A stretch of DNA of 64,000 nucleotides from Paenibacillus sp. FSL W8-0186 (lineage in GTDB: Bacteria; Bacillota; Bacilli; Paenibacillales; Paenibacillaceae). Shown in pieces: positions 27,224 to 36,467 of the stretch (the first letter of the stretch is position 1; every line of letters starts with the position of its first letter). The notes beneath the pieces are model-generated. The model saw only the letters and a list, made by a program, of their open reading frames with translations. It had not been told where the DNA came from and searched no databases. The DNA lies in assembly GCF_037969765.1 (NCBI RefSeq), contig NZ_CP150207.1, positions 971,001 through 1,035,000 on the forward strand, in the 5' to 3' direction. The translations under genes were made by a program, and so were the position numbers.

Positions 27224-27627
27224 TATGCATTCTCCTTTTCGTTGTCGGTTTCGGTGATTTCCTGATGGATTCGCTCTACCAAATCCATTAACTGCTGTTT
27301 ATCCATTCCCCGGCATATCGCTTCGGCGACGATCGGCTTCAGTTGGCTGTGCTGCTTGGCCATGAATTCCTCTGTGACTGGAGGCATGCCATCCGGATCA
27401 ACGACGACCCCGCGCTGCCGATGCACCTGAATGTATCCGTCCTGCTTCAGCAGGGTGTACGCCTTGTTTACGGTATGAAGATTGATGCCAATATCCGAGG
27501 CCAAGCTCCGAACCGAGGGGAGCGGCTCTCCGAGCTTCAATCGTCCGCTGGCAATCCCTTCGATAATCTGATTGACCAGCTGTGTGTAAATAGGAACATC
27601 CGACTGCATATCCAGCTCTATAATCAA
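27223..27627 (-). CDS. GntR-family regulator (YtrA subfamily)
   Basis: 134 residues. The winged helix (about 8-75) has PIYTQLVNQIIEGIASGRLK, LPSVRSLASDIGINLHTVNKAY and LLKQDGYIQV; the short C-terminal tail without an effector domain is typical of the YtrA subfamily. The TTG start at 27627 follows TGGAGGTG at 7 bp. The promoter of the gene overlaps a perfect 10-bp inverted repeat, so autoregulation is likely. The coupled membrane protein downstream would share that control. Confidence 0.92.
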   Translation of the reverse strand: MIIELDMQSDVPIYTQLVNQIIEGIASGRLKLGEPLPSVRSLASDIGINLHTVNKAYTLLKQDGYIQVHRQRGVVVDPDGMPPVTEEFMAKQHSQLKPIVAEAICRGMDKQQLMDLVERIHQEITETDNEKENA

Positions 27628-27646
27628 AATGGCACCTCCATCTGAT

Positions 27647-27690
27647 AACTGTTATACATATAATATAACAGTTAAAACGAATATACACAA
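27647..27690 (-). promoter_or_regulatory. Promoter and operator of the GntR operon
   Basis: AACTGTTATA-CATATAA-TATAACAGTT (27647-27673) is a perfect 10-bp inverted repeat with a 7-bp spacer. On the minus strand a -35 TTGTGT (27685-27690) and a -10 TATATT (27662-27667) are separated by 17 bp, so the operator covers the -10. This is the expected arrangement for YtrA-type autorepression. Confidence 0.75.
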
Positions 27691-27900
27691 TAGTTATTGA
27701 AAAATAGACGGTCGGACTGGACGGTTCTTTAATATTCTGGCGTTCTCATAAACTGTAGTTGCACTACTGCTCGAATGTCGTACTACTAGCGACGATGATA
27801 ACGGATCCCCGGCATGCCGGATCACTGATGTGCCGCGCGCAGCTACCTGTGCTTTCGGTGCCTTGATTCCTAAGAAGCTGGTCAACCGATCAGGTGCCCG

Positions 27901-28012
27901 GATCATTAAGCGTACTGGATCGCTGAGCGTACCGATCACTGACGTGCCTGATCTCGTACCCGATCACCGAGCATATCAGATTACCGAGCGTATCGGATCA
28001 CCGACGTGCCGA
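27901..28012. repeat. Degenerate 12-17-bp tandem repeat (GATC-starting units)
   Basis: Seven units begin at 27901, 27918, 27934, 27950, 27962, 27979 and 27996, each opening GATC or GATT and mostly followed by ACTGAGCGTACC-like sequence (for example GATCGCTGAGCGTACC, GATCACTGACGTGCCT, GATTACCGAGCGTATCG). One unit is shortened to 12 bp. Similar isolated units occur just upstream near 27818 and 27888. Confidence 0.7.
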
Positions 28013-28021
28013 GCAGTCCTA

Positions 28022-28200
28022 ACGGACACAGAGGGCGTTATTTGCCCTTATTTCGAGTAAATCCCCAAGTCACGGACACAGAAGACTCTATTTAGCAATC
28101 TACGGCTTGATTAGTGGTCGTTTTAGGCAAATAGGTGCACCTGAGTCCGTAAGTCTTCATTTTAGACCGATATTGGCCAAATAAAGGATTCAGGGTCCGT
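28022..28200. repeat. Four-unit modular repeat, two direct and two inverted
   Basis: Units begin ACGGACACAG on the plus strand at 28022 and 28072, and ACGGACTCAGG or ACGGACCCTG on the minus strand, starting at 28150 and 28200. Each carries a TATTTGCC- or TATTTAGC-like core about 10-15 bp inside. The head-to-head symmetry would let the whole block fold into a large imperfect hairpin. Confidence 0.7.
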
Positions 28201-28204
28201 TCGT

Positions 28205-28602
28205 GTGCTGCTTTTCCCTGAATCTGCCGACCTTACCAATGCTACCGAACTTACGAGCCTATCAACAGTCACCGAGCCAACTGAACCACTGAAGCCAAGC
28301 AAAACTAACCAAACTAAACCGAGCCAATTGAATCACTGGAGAACCCAACCGAACCAACCGAACATAACTAACCAAACCACCCGCACTACCCGTACCAACC
28401 GCACTACCCGCACCAACCGAACTGACCTAACAAACCCAACTAATCAAACCACCCGCACCAACCAAACCAACAGAGTCAATCCAGCGAATCTAGCCAACTT
28501 GAGCTAAACGAACCAACCAACCCAACCAACCCAACCAACCCAACCAACCCAACCAACCCAACCCAACCCAACCAACCCAACCAACCCAACCAACCCAAAC
28601 CC
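28205..28602. repeat. Low-complexity CCAAC tract with nearly G-free strand
   Basis: The plus strand is dominated by A and C. From 28510 to about 28600 it is an almost pure 9-bp repeat (AACCAACCC), and before that it is a decayed version of the same composition. The minus strand is therefore runs of GG and GGG separated by TT, the composition of two-tier G-quadruplexes. A 100-residue Asn-Thr-rich frame across it has no start signals and is not called as a gene. Confidence 0.85.
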
Positions 28603-28827
28603 CTCGAATTGGCTTTAACCTTCATGTATAGCCAGTCGGTCCTTTTCCCGACTCCAAACGGCCTTCGGCCTGTCTATGTCAGCCGGACGGGGTCTGCTAA
28701 GTCCACATTCAGTTTTGAGTCTATCCCGCACCCGTACCCGCACCTGTACTCCCCTTAGACAAATGCCCAATTTCCTATATACTTCCTATAGCCGATACCG
28801 CTGATCCCCAATTTGCCGCCAAAAAAA

Positions 28828-28860
28828 GAATGTCCCACCCGAAAACCGGGCAGGACATTC
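28828..28860 (-). terminator. Terminator of aconitase gene
   Basis: On the minus strand GAATGTCCTGCCCG / CGGGTGGGACATTC with a 5-nt loop, 12 of 14 positions paired, followed by seven T. It lies 23 bp beyond the aconitase stop. Confidence 0.88.
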
Positions 28861-28882
28861 CTTATGAACAGGTTATATATAA

Positions 28883-31600
28883 TTACTTGCCAGCTTGGAT
28901 CATCTGGCGCAGAACGGTTTGCAGAATGCCGCCGTTATGGTAGTAGTCGACATCAACCATGCTGTCGAGGCGGGCGATGACCGTAAATTCGAACTGTGTA
29001 CCGTCTTGGCGGGTTGCTACAACGGTCAGCTCTTGGCCAGGCTTGACGTCATTGCTCAATCCGAGGATATCGAACGTCTCGGTGCCGTCAATGCCTAGCG
29101 TCTTCCAGCCATGTCCCTCTTGGAACTGGAGCGGAAGAACGCCCATGCCGACCAGGTTGCTGCGGTGAATCCGCTCGAAGCTTTCGGCGATGACCGCTTT
29201 AACGCCAAGCAGATAAGTTCCTTTGGCCGCCCAGTCGCGGGAGCTTCCCGTACCGTATTCTTTACCGGCGATGACGACGAGGTTCTGTCCATTGGCTTGA
29301 TAGTTCATCGAAGCGTCGTAGATGGACATCAGCTCATCCGTAGGCAGGTATTTCGTTACGCCGCCTTCCGTGCCAGGAGCAACCTGGTTACGGATGCGGA
29401 TGTTAGCAAACGTACCGCGCATCATGACTTCATGGTTACCGCGGCGGGAGCCGTAGGAGTTGAAGTCCTTGCGGGCAACGCCGTGATCGTTCAAGTAGAT
29501 GCCCGCCGGGCTTGTTGGCGAAATGTTGCCGGCTGGCGAGATATGGTCGGTAGTAACCGAATCCCCGAGTAGGGCGAGTACGCGTGCTCCGCGAACGTCG
29601 GCGATGTCCTGAAGCCCTTCGCCGATTTTCTCGAAGAACGGCGGGTTCTGGATGTAAGTGGACTTCTCGTCCCACTCATACAATTCGCCTTCCGGAACCG
29701 GAATCGCATTCCAGCGCTCGTTCTGAGTAAATACGTTCTCGTATTTGCTGCGGAACATTTCTGGCTTCACGGAGAGACCGATCGCTTCTTTGATCTCCGC
29801 GGAAGTCGGCCAGATGTCTTTCAGATAGACCGGTTGATCGTTCTGGTCGTAGCCGATCGGATCGTTCTGCAGATCGATATTTACCGTTCCAGCCAGCGCG
29901 TAAGCGACGACAAGCGGCGGAGAAGCCAGGTAGTTGGCTTTAACCTGAGCATGCACGCGACCCTCGAAGTTCCGGTTACCCGACAGAACAGCAGCTACGG
30001 TAAGGTCGTTGTCGGCGATTGCTGCGCTGACCTCATCTGGAAGCGGACCGGAGTTGCCGATACAAGTTGCGCAGCCGTAACCAGCAACGTGGAAGCCGAG
30101 CGCTTCAAAGGAATCCATGAGTCCGGCTTTCTCCAGATATTCTGAAACGACAAGGGAACCTGGCGTCAAGCTGCTCTTCACGTAGCCTGGTTTCTTCAGG
30201 CCGCGCTCGACTGCTTTCTTCGCCAGCAATCCTGCGCCGATCATCACGCTTGGGTTGGAAGTATTCGTACAGCTCGTGATTGCAGCGATAACGACCGCTC
30301 CTGTTCCGAGCTCGCTTGTGCTGCCGTCAGGATGCTTGATCGTTACCTTCTGGTTGATCTTCTCATCGCTGAGCCCGTATCCGCCTTTATCGATCGGAGT
30401 CCGGATGATGTCGTTGAAGTTCTCCTTCATATCCGTCAGCTCGATGCGATCCTGCGGACGCTTAGGTCCTGCAAGGCTAGGTACGACAGAAGCAAGATCC
30501 AGCTCGATCAGATCGGTAAACTCAGGATCTACGGTGCTGCTCGTGCGGAACATGCCTTGTGCTTTATAGTACGCCTCAACAAGTGCGATTTGCTCTTCGG
30601 AACGGCCTGTGCTGCGCAGATATGCCAGCGTCTCGTCGTCTACCGGGAAGTAGCCGATTGTTGCGCCGTACTCAGGCGCCATGTTGGCAACTGTTGCACG
30701 GTCGGCAAGGCTGATGTTGGCAAGACCTGGTCCGTAGAACTCGACGAATTTGCCGACAACGCCTTTTTTACGCAGCATTTGCGTTACAGTAAGGGCGAGG
30801 TCGGTCGCCGTAGCGCCTTCCGTCAGGCTGCCGACAAGCTTAAAGCCGATCACCTCAGGTGCAACAAAATAGAGCGGTTGCCCGAGCATGCCAGCTTCAG
30901 CCTCGATGCCGCCGACACCCCAGCCCACTACACCAAGACCGTTAATCATCGTCGTATGGGAGTCGGTTCCAACGAGGGAATCCGGGAATACGACAGTTTC
31001 GCCGTCAATGGTTTTAGTAGCGGCTACAGATGCCAAATATTCCAGGTTGACTTGGTGAACGATACCCGTAGCCGGCGGAACAGCGCGGAAGTTATTGAAG
31101 GCGGTTTGCGCCCAGCGCAGGAAGCGGTAGCGCTCCTCATTGCGCTCGAATTCAACTTTCATATTGTATTCCAGCGCATCTGGCGTACCGAAGGCATCGA
31201 CCATGACGGAGTGGTCAATAACGAGATCAACCGGGACAAGCGGATTGATCTGCTTCGGATCACCGCCAGCTTTCTTGACGGTGTCGCGCATCGCAGCAAG
31301 GTCAACGACGACGGGAACGCCCGTGAAGTCTTGAAGAACGATGCGGGCTGGAATAAACGGAATCTCTTTATTCTCATCGCGGCCTTGGCTCCAGCCGGCG
31401 ATTTGCTTCACATGCTCCTCAGTGATGGCTCTGCCGTCAAATTGCCGAACGGCTGCTTCCAGAAGTACCTTAATGGAGAATGGCAGCTTGGAAACAGGGC
31501 CTAGTCCTTTCTCTTCCAACAGTTGCAGATCAAAGTAACGGTATTTCTTCCCGCCGGCTTCCAAGGTGCGGGAAACAGAGAAAAAATCCTTCGTTGACAT
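28883..31600 (-). CDS. acnA: Aconitate hydratase A
   Basis: Interconverts citrate and isocitrate in the TCA cycle with a [4Fe-4S] cluster; the Bacillus homologue (CitB) also binds RNA under iron starvation. 905 residues, full length. Cluster ligands are in [13 protein letters not shown] and [12 protein letters not shown]; other motifs are [24 protein letters not shown] and the swivelling domain [10 protein letters not shown]. The ATG at 31600 follows AAGGAGGTACATTC; the GTG further upstream contains that ribosome site and is rejected. It is monocistronic with its own promoter and terminator. Confidence 0.96.
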   Translation of the reverse strand: MSTKDFFSVSRTLEAGGKKYRYFDLQLLEEKGLGPVSKLPFSIKVLLEAAVRQFDGRAITEEHVKQIAGWSQGRDENKEIPFIPARIVLQDFTGVPVVVDLAAMRDTVKKAGGDPKQINPLVPVDLVIDHSVMVDAFGTPDALEYNMKVEFERNEERYRFLRWAQTAFNNFRAVPPATGIVHQVNLEYLASVAATKTIDGETVVFPDSLVGTDSHTTMINGLGVVGWGVGGIEAEAGMLGQPLYFVAPEVIGFKLVGSLTEGATATDLALTVTQMLRKKGVVGKFVEFYGPGLANISLADRATVANMAPEYGATIGYFPVDDETLAYLRSTGRSEEQIALVEAYYKAQGMFRTSSTVDPEFTDLIELDLASVVPSLAGPKRPQDRIELTDMKENFNDIIRTPIDKGGYGLSDEKINQKVTIKHPDGSTSELGTGAVVIAAITSCTNTSNPSVMIGAGLLAKKAVERGLKKPGYVKSSLTPGSLVVSEYLEKAGLMDSFEALGFHVAGYGCATCIGNSGPLPDEVSAAIADNDLTVAAVLSGNRNFEGRVHAQVKANYLASPPLVVAYALAGTVNIDLQNDPIGYDQNDQPVYLKDIWPTSAEIKEAIGLSVKPEMFRSKYENVFTQNERWNAIPVPEGELYEWDEKSTYIQNPPFFEKIGEGLQDIADVRGARVLALLGDSVTTDHISPAGNISPTSPAGIYLNDHGVARKDFNSYGSRRGNHEVMMRGTFANIRIRNQVAPGTEGGVTKYLPTDELMSIYDASMNYQANGQNLVVIAGKEYGTGSSRDWAAKGTYLLGVKAVIAESFERIHRSNLVGMGVLPLQFQEGHGWKTLGIDGTETFDILGLSNDVKPGQELTVVATRQDGTQFEFTVIARLDSMVDVDYYHNGGILQTVLRQMIQAGK

Positions 31601-31628
31601 GAATGTACCTCCTTGTTTCACTAGATGA

Positions 31629-31686
31629 AACGCTATTTCAAAATTATCACTACATTAAGTATAGCGTTCTCCTTGTTGCGAGTAAA
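31629..31686 (-). promoter_or_regulatory. Aconitase promoter with flanking inverted repeat
   Basis: Minus-strand -35 TTTACT (31681-31686), 17-bp spacer and -10 TATACT (31658-31663). AACGCTAT (31629-31636) and its exact complement ATAGCGTT (31661-31668) are separated by 24 bp; one arm overlaps the -10, the other lies in the leader. A regulator binding both could repress. I cannot match it to the known CcpC dyad. Confidence 0.55.
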
Positions 31687-31810
31687 GTACTTTTTGCTGG
31701 CAAACGGCCTGTTCTTTGCGGTATTGCACGCTTGCCCGGCGTAATTTTTCCAGCACATACTCAATCCTGTTCTTTCATATAAATGGGAATGATGAGGAGG
31801 GGATTTCAAA

Positions 31811-32821
31811 GTGAGCGATGAATGGAGAAGAACGTTATCCCTATATGTGAATCAGCATAATCAGGACGAAGTAGATTATCGCCCCAAGGCTGCTGAGGCC
31901 GAGGCCATTGTGGCTGATTTGGAATATTTAATGCGCCGCGGTGAACGCAAACGCCGGCTTCAGGAATGGTACAAGGAACGGCGGGCAACCCCGCTTCGCT
32001 GCGAAACCCGCGCCAAGCTGCTGCGGGAAATCGAGAATCGGGCCGGCGAGATCGAGGTTGAGCTCCAAATGGCCCGCAGGACATATTATGAAAAAGGGGG
32101 AGCCCGCCATCAAGAGGAGGTTATCGACCGGCAGCGGCTGACACTGGAACGGGAAGGCGGAGGCTGGATCATAACGCGAATCGAACAGCCTGTAGACGAG
32201 CGCCATGCTCCGTTCAAGCTGCCCCTGGATAGAGGCAGCGGAGAAGCGGGAGCCTTAGGCAAGCTGCCGGGTCCTTACCTTAATGCGCAAGTGCTCGGTC
32301 CGCGAACCTCGCGCAGCACGCCTTACCGGCGCGAGGATGCGGTTCTTTACGCCGATCGCTGGTGGGATGGGTTTAATCCCGAATTTGCCGAATTTGAAGT
32401 GGATTGTACCAATTATATATCCCAGTGTCTCTTTGCAGGAGGGGCTCCAATAAACTATACTGGAAAAAGAGAATCGGGCTGGTGGTATAAAGGGTATATC
32501 AAGGGCCGGGAGGCATGGAGCTACAGCTGGTCTGTCGCTAACGCTCTTGAGCGCCTATTGGCCCATAGCACTTCTGGGCTTCGAGCCGAAGCCGTAGATA
32601 ACCCGGAGCAGCTCCAAATGGGAGACGTCATCATCTATGATTGGGACGGTGACGGAAGCTATCAGCATAGCACGATCGTGACCGCATTCGATGCCGGCGG
32701 AATGCCGCTGGTGAATGCCCATACTACTCCGAGCAAGCACCGATATTGGGATTACCGGAATTCATACGCTTGGAGCGAGAATACCGTGTATCGCTTTTTT
32801 CGGATTGTGGATCATTTTTGA
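31811..32821 (+). CDS. Putative amidase-domain protein (Amidase_6)
   Basis: 336 residues, no signal peptide. The C-terminal domain (about 175-336) begins YRREDAVLYADRWWDGFNP and carries the presumed catalytic Cys in VDCTNYISQCLFAGGAP, the histidine in YQHSTIVTAF and VNAHTTPSKHRYWDYR, all hallmarks of the Bacillales putative amidase domain (PF12671 type). The N-terminal 100 residues are Arg- and Glu-rich and helical. The GTG at 31811 follows GAGGAGGGG. Members are often linked to cell wall or sporulation; the substrate here is unknown. Confidence 0.85.
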   Translation: MSDEWRRTLSLYVNQHNQDEVDYRPKAAEAEAIVADLEYLMRRGERKRRLQEWYKERRATPLRCETRAKLLREIENRAGEIEVELQMARRTYYEKGGARHQEEVIDRQRLTLEREGGGWIITRIEQPVDERHAPFKLPLDRGSGEAGALGKLPGPYLNAQVLGPRTSRSTPYRREDAVLYADRWWDGFNPEFAEFEVDCTNYISQCLFAGGAPINYTGKRESGWWYKGYIKGREAWSYSWSVANALERLLAHSTSGLRAEAVDNPEQLQMGDVIIYDWDGDGSYQHSTIVTAFDAGGMPLVNAHTTPSKHRYWDYRNSYAWSENTVYRFFRIVDHF

Positions 32822-32895
32822 TGAGTTGAAGCTGGGCTATATGGAAATTCATTCTGCACGATAACTATTACGACGATCAAAGAAAGAGGTTACTC

Positions 32896-33993
32896 ATGGG
32901 ACAAGACAAACTCACCGTTGGACTTATTTACGGCGGTAAATCGGGAGAGCACGAAGTATCGCTGCAAACGGCCCTCGCGGTTTCACAGGCGTTTAACTAT
33001 GACAAATACGAGCTGCTGCCTTTCTATATTACGAAGCGCGGGGAATGGCGGGTTGGAAATAAGCTCTCCGGCCCGTTTGCCGCTTTGGAAGAACTGAAGC
33101 TGGAGAGCGGAGCGCAAAATACGTCCGCGGCGATCAATATGCTGTTCGAGAAGCTTTCAGCCGGTACAGGGTCGATTGACGTCGCATTTCCGCTGCTGCA
33201 TGGCACGTACGGCGAAGATGGCACGATTCAGGGCTTGTTCGAAATGGCAGATCTGCCGTATGTCGGCGCGGGCGTGCTGGCCTCGGCAGCCGGGATGGAC
33301 AAAGTCGCCATGAAGAAACTGTTCGCCGAAGCGGGGCTGGCGCAGTGCGAGTACTGCTACTTCACGGCATCCGAATGGAGCCGGGGCAGCCATGCCATCG
33401 TTCAGGGAATTGAAGAGAAGCTGGGTTATCCCTGCTTCGTAAAACCGGCCAATTTAGGCTCCAGCGTCGGCATATCCAAGGCAAGATCGCGCGAGGAGTT
33501 GCTGGCGTCCGTCGCTACCGCGCTGCGATTCGATATGAAAGTTATCGTAGAGGAATTCGTGGACGCACGCGAGATCGAGGTCGGCGTGCTTGGCAACGAC
33601 GAGCCGCTGGCATCCGTTCCGGGGGAGATCGTCTCTTCCAGTGAATACTATGACTATCAAGCCAAATATTTGGATGGCAAATCGCAAATGCTAATTCCGG
33701 CCGAGCTTGATACGGAGCTTGCGGAAGAAATTCGCGATTTGGCGGTGCGGGCATTTAAGGCGATATCAGGAAACGGACTGTGCCGGGCGGACTTCTTCGT
33801 GAAGAAGTCGGATCAAACCGTCTGGATTAACGAAGTGAACACGATGCCGGGATTCACGCCGTACAGCATGTATCCGCTGCTGTGGCGTGAAACGGGGGTT
33901 TCTTATGAGGCGCTGCTCGATCGGCTGATTGAGCTCGCCTTAGAACGCTATGAGGCCAGACAGAATCTGAATTTTGAGAACGGTCTGCAGTAA
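32896..33993 (+). CDS. ddl: D-alanine--D-alanine ligase
   Basis: Joins two D-Ala for peptidoglycan precursors. 365 residues with ATP-grasp architecture: GGKSGEHEVSLQTA at the N-terminus, HGTYGEDGTIQGLFE, PYVGAGVLASAAGMDK, the lid region KPANLGSSVGISKA, and the metal-binding end INEVNTMPGFTPYSMYP. The active-site loop reads SSSEYYDYQAKY, the Tyr-type associated with D-Ala-D-Ala rather than D-Ala-D-Lac specificity. GAAAGAGG precedes the ATG. Confidence 0.95.
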   Translation: MGQDKLTVGLIYGGKSGEHEVSLQTALAVSQAFNYDKYELLPFYITKRGEWRVGNKLSGPFAALEELKLESGAQNTSAAINMLFEKLSAGTGSIDVAFPLLHGTYGEDGTIQGLFEMADLPYVGAGVLASAAGMDKVAMKKLFAEAGLAQCEYCYFTASEWSRGSHAIVQGIEEKLGYPCFVKPANLGSSVGISKARSREELLASVATALRFDMKVIVEEFVDAREIEVGVLGNDEPLASVPGEIVSSSEYYDYQAKYLDGKSQMLIPAELDTELAEEIRDLAVRAFKAISGNGLCRADFFVKKSDQTVWINEVNTMPGFTPYSMYPLLWRETGVSYEALLDRLIELALERYEARQNLNFENGLQ

Positions 33994-34050
33994 TTCAATC
34001 AACTCATGATTCGCTAGGATTAATGGGAATGAAGATGGAAAGGAAGATCG

Positions 34051-34377
34051 ATGATGGGCTTTCAAACCGAATTCAACTCAGTATGCAAATTCAAAAAAGA
34101 GCAGGAGCTGTACGAACTGCTGGAATACGGGCGCGGAAAAATGCTGAAGGAAGGCCTGCGCGTCTATCCGACGGGTCAGAAGGTGATTGCTTATTCGCCG
34201 GACAATAAAGCCGTGGCCATCGTGAAAATTACGGCCTGCGTATCCGAGATCAATTTTAACGGGGAAGAAGTTACATCCGTCGAGCTCCAGCTGGTGCGTC
34301 AGTTGACAGAGCAGGAAGCGGCCGTGCAGACGGCGCTTGCGCATGAAATGTTCTTCGGGGATGTGGAGAACGCTTGA
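34051..34377 (+). CDS. Small conserved protein upstream of uvsE (possibly DUF2584)
   Basis: 108 residues (107 if the second ATG is used), soluble. GMRV-type core LKEGLRVYPTGQKVIAYSP and a following beta segment AVAIVKITACVSEINFNGEE recall the DUF2584 family of small Bacillales proteins, but I am not certain of that. AAAGGAAGATCG precedes the ATG. Its last four bases overlap the uvsE start (TTGA), so it is coupled to a UV-repair enzyme. Function unknown. Confidence 0.7.
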   Translation: MMGFQTEFNSVCKFKKEQELYELLEYGRGKMLKEGLRVYPTGQKVIAYSPDNKAVAIVKITACVSEINFNGEEVTSVELQLVRQLTEQEAAVQTALAHEMFFGDVENA

Positions 34378-35375
34378 TTGTCCGCTTCGGTTACGTAGCT
34401 ATGTCGACGGTCGTGAAGAATGCATCTCCATCCAAGACGATGACTTACAAGACGTTCAGCAGTCTAAGCGACCGGGAGGCGGCGGTGCGCCGTCTGGCGT
34501 CGATCGGGGCGGACAATCTGCACAACACGCTGCGGCTCCTTCGGCATAACGAAGCGAACGATATCAAAGTATATCGCTTCTCGTCCAAGCTGCTGCCCTT
34601 GGCGACACATGACGCCCTGTCTGACTGGAATCCTTATGCGGCTCTAAAAGACCAATTCCGGGAGGTAGGGGATTTTGTCAAACAACACGGCATGCGCGTC
34701 TCGTTCCATCCGGATCATTTCACGGTACTAAGCACGCCGCGTCCTGAGGTGCTGCACAGCTCGCAGCGCGATCTACGCCACCATGTTGCGATGCTTGAGG
34801 CTATGGGGCTGGATGGACGGGCGAAGAATAATATCCATGTCGGCGGCGCCTACGGAGACAAGCTGTCGGCTGCCGAGCGGTTCCGGGAAAATGTCACTGC
34901 GCTGCCGGACAGCATCAAGAACCGTCTGACGTTCGAGAATGACGACAAGACGTTCAACGCCCTCGAGACGCTGGAACTGTGCGAGACGCTAGGCATTCCG
35001 ATGGTGCTCGATATTCATCATCAATGGGTGAATAATGAAGGAGAGCAGCCCGTGGATTTATGGCCCCGTATACAGCGCACATGGCAATCGCCGCATGCCC
35101 AGGCGGATTCACCGAGTTCAGATCCGCTGCCGCCTAAAATCCACGCCTCAAGCCCGAAAAGCGCGAGCGACCCCAGAGGTCATGCCGATCACGTTCTCGC
35201 TCAGCCGCTGCTGGATTTTCTTCGGGCCATCGCGCCTGCGACCAAGCGGGTCGATGTCATGCTGGAAGCGAAGCTGAAGGACGGAGCCCTGTTCGCGCTC
35301 ATGGAGGATTTGCGCCAATATGAAGGGGATGGCGTGCAGTTGCTGAGCGAGGCCAGCGTACGAATTCAGCCTTAA
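34374..35375 (+). CDS. uvsE: UV DNA damage endonuclease
   Basis: Incises 5' of UV photoproducts in an alternative excision pathway. 333 residues, TIM-barrel UVDE family: RFGYVAMS near the start, NLHNTLRLLRHNEAN, YRFSSKLLPLATH, SFHPDHFTVLSTP, NIHVGGAYGDK, TFENDDKTFN, MVLDIHHQW and VDVMLEAKLKDGAL supply the metal-binding His, Glu and Asp residues. The TTG start at 34374 overlaps the preceding stop by 4 bp and has GGAG 5 bp upstream. It sits with mutY and ogt as one of several DNA-repair genes in the window. Confidence 0.93.
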   Translation: MIVRFGYVAMSTVVKNASPSKTMTYKTFSSLSDREAAVRRLASIGADNLHNTLRLLRHNEANDIKVYRFSSKLLPLATHDALSDWNPYAALKDQFREVGDFVKQHGMRVSFHPDHFTVLSTPRPEVLHSSQRDLRHHVAMLEAMGLDGRAKNNIHVGGAYGDKLSAAERFRENVTALPDSIKNRLTFENDDKTFNALETLELCETLGIPMVLDIHHQWVNNEGEQPVDLWPRIQRTWQSPHAQADSPSSDPLPPKIHASSPKSASDPRGHADHVLAQPLLDFLRAIAPATKRVDVMLEAKLKDGALFALMEDLRQYEGDGVQLLSEASVRIQP

Positions 35376-35492
35376 AGGCATGCTTTGGCTTGAAAAGGAC
35401 AGCAAAATAAGGTAAGTTGAACAAAAATAAGTTAAAATAAACAAACAAAATCTGCACTAAAATACAGTGTTCAGTTGGAGGTATGTTCTAAT

Positions 35493-36263
35493 ATGGGAGA
35501 TTTACTCGCAGGAAAAAACATTATCGTAATGGGTGTTGCTAACGACCGCAGTATTGCCTGGGCTATTGCTCAGAGCTTGGCCGCTCAAGGAGCGCGTTTG
35601 GCATTTACATACGAGAGCGAGCGGGTGGAAGGCCGGGTACGCAAGCTGGCCGAGACGATTCCCAATTCGCTCATTCTTCCATGCAACGTGACGGTCGATG
35701 AAGAAATCGAACGCCTGGCGGAAACATTGAAGAGCGAACTCGGCGTACTGCATGGCGTTGTGCACAGCATAGCCTTTGCTAAGGCGGAAGACCTCGCCGG
35801 CGAATTCGCGGATACGTCCCGCGAAGGCTTCGCACTGGCGCATGACATCAGCGCATATTCGCTTGTAGCTGTATCAAAACGCCTAGCTCCGCTGATGACT
35901 GAAGGCGGCAGCATCATGACGATGACGTACATGGGCTCCGAGCGCGTCATGCGCAACTATAACGTGATGGGTGTTGCCAAGGCGGCATTGGAAGCATCCG
36001 TTCGTTATTTGGCAAACGATCTCGGACCGAAGAATATTCGCGTGAACGCAATCTCTGCAGGACCGATCCGTACGCTCGCGGCCAAGGGCATCAGCGATTT
36101 CAACTCGATCTTGAAGCAGGTGGAGGAGAAGGCGCCGCTGCGCAGAACGACTGAAACTGCGGAGGTGGGCGACACGGCGATGTTCCTGATGAGCCATCTT
36201 TCCCGCGGCATCACGGGAGAAGTTATATTTGTCGACGGCGGTTATAATATCGTTGGTGCATAA
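35493..36263 (+). CDS. fabI: Enoyl-[acyl-carrier-protein] reductase (NADH)
   Basis: Last reduction of each fatty-acid elongation cycle. 256 residues, SDR fold: NAD-binding GVANDRSIAWAIAQ, HSIAFAKAEDL, and the catalytic Tyr-X6-Lys in YNVMGVAKAALE, then SAGPIRTLAAKGI. The ATG at 35493 follows GGAGGT by 10 bp; an upstream in-frame TTG would swallow that site. I looked for a FapR-type operator upstream and did not find a convincing one. Confidence 0.95.
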   Translation: MGDLLAGKNIIVMGVANDRSIAWAIAQSLAAQGARLAFTYESERVEGRVRKLAETIPNSLILPCNVTVDEEIERLAETLKSELGVLHGVVHSIAFAKAEDLAGEFADTSREGFALAHDISAYSLVAVSKRLAPLMTEGGSIMTMTYMGSERVMRNYNVMGVAKAALEASVRYLANDLGPKNIRVNAISAGPIRTLAAKGISDFNSILKQVEEKAPLRRTTETAEVGDTAMFLMSHLSRGITGEVIFVDGGYNIVGA

Positions 36264-36467
36264 GTAAAATGATTGATGGGGAAAGTTCGTTTCCGAAGCA
36301 GATGCAGCGCTTTGGTTGCGGGCTTTTTCCATAAGGAAGGGAAAGCGGGTCAAGCCGCCCGAATCAGGCCGGGACGGGGTAGATGGATGCAACTTTAGAG
36401 GGTTCAAGACGTATAGTTTAACGAGAAGAGATTTACAAGATTAAGATAGAAAGTAGAGTGAAATCTA

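Larger units (their letters stand above)
27691..28820. other. 1.1-kb gene-free region rich in repeats
   Basis: I see no credible gene between the GntR promoter and the aconitase terminator. Open frames here lack ribosome sites and have repeat-driven composition. The stretch holds three repeat families in order (27901-28012, 28022-28200, 28205-28602), then an unremarkable 200 bp (28603-28820). It looks like degenerate intergenic repeat accumulation. Confidence 0.7.

Noticed and set aside
28205..28507. 100-residue Asn/Thr-rich plus-strand frame
   Set aside because: No ribosome site, composition dictated by the CCAAC tract, and it runs through a decayed repeat region.
30332..31504. 390-residue plus-strand frame inside aconitase
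   Set aside because: Antisense shadow of a highly conserved gene, without start signals.
35376..35492. FapR operator upstream of fabI
   Set aside because: Expected from Bacillus biology, but I could not find the TTAGTACC-type palindrome in the 117-bp gap.
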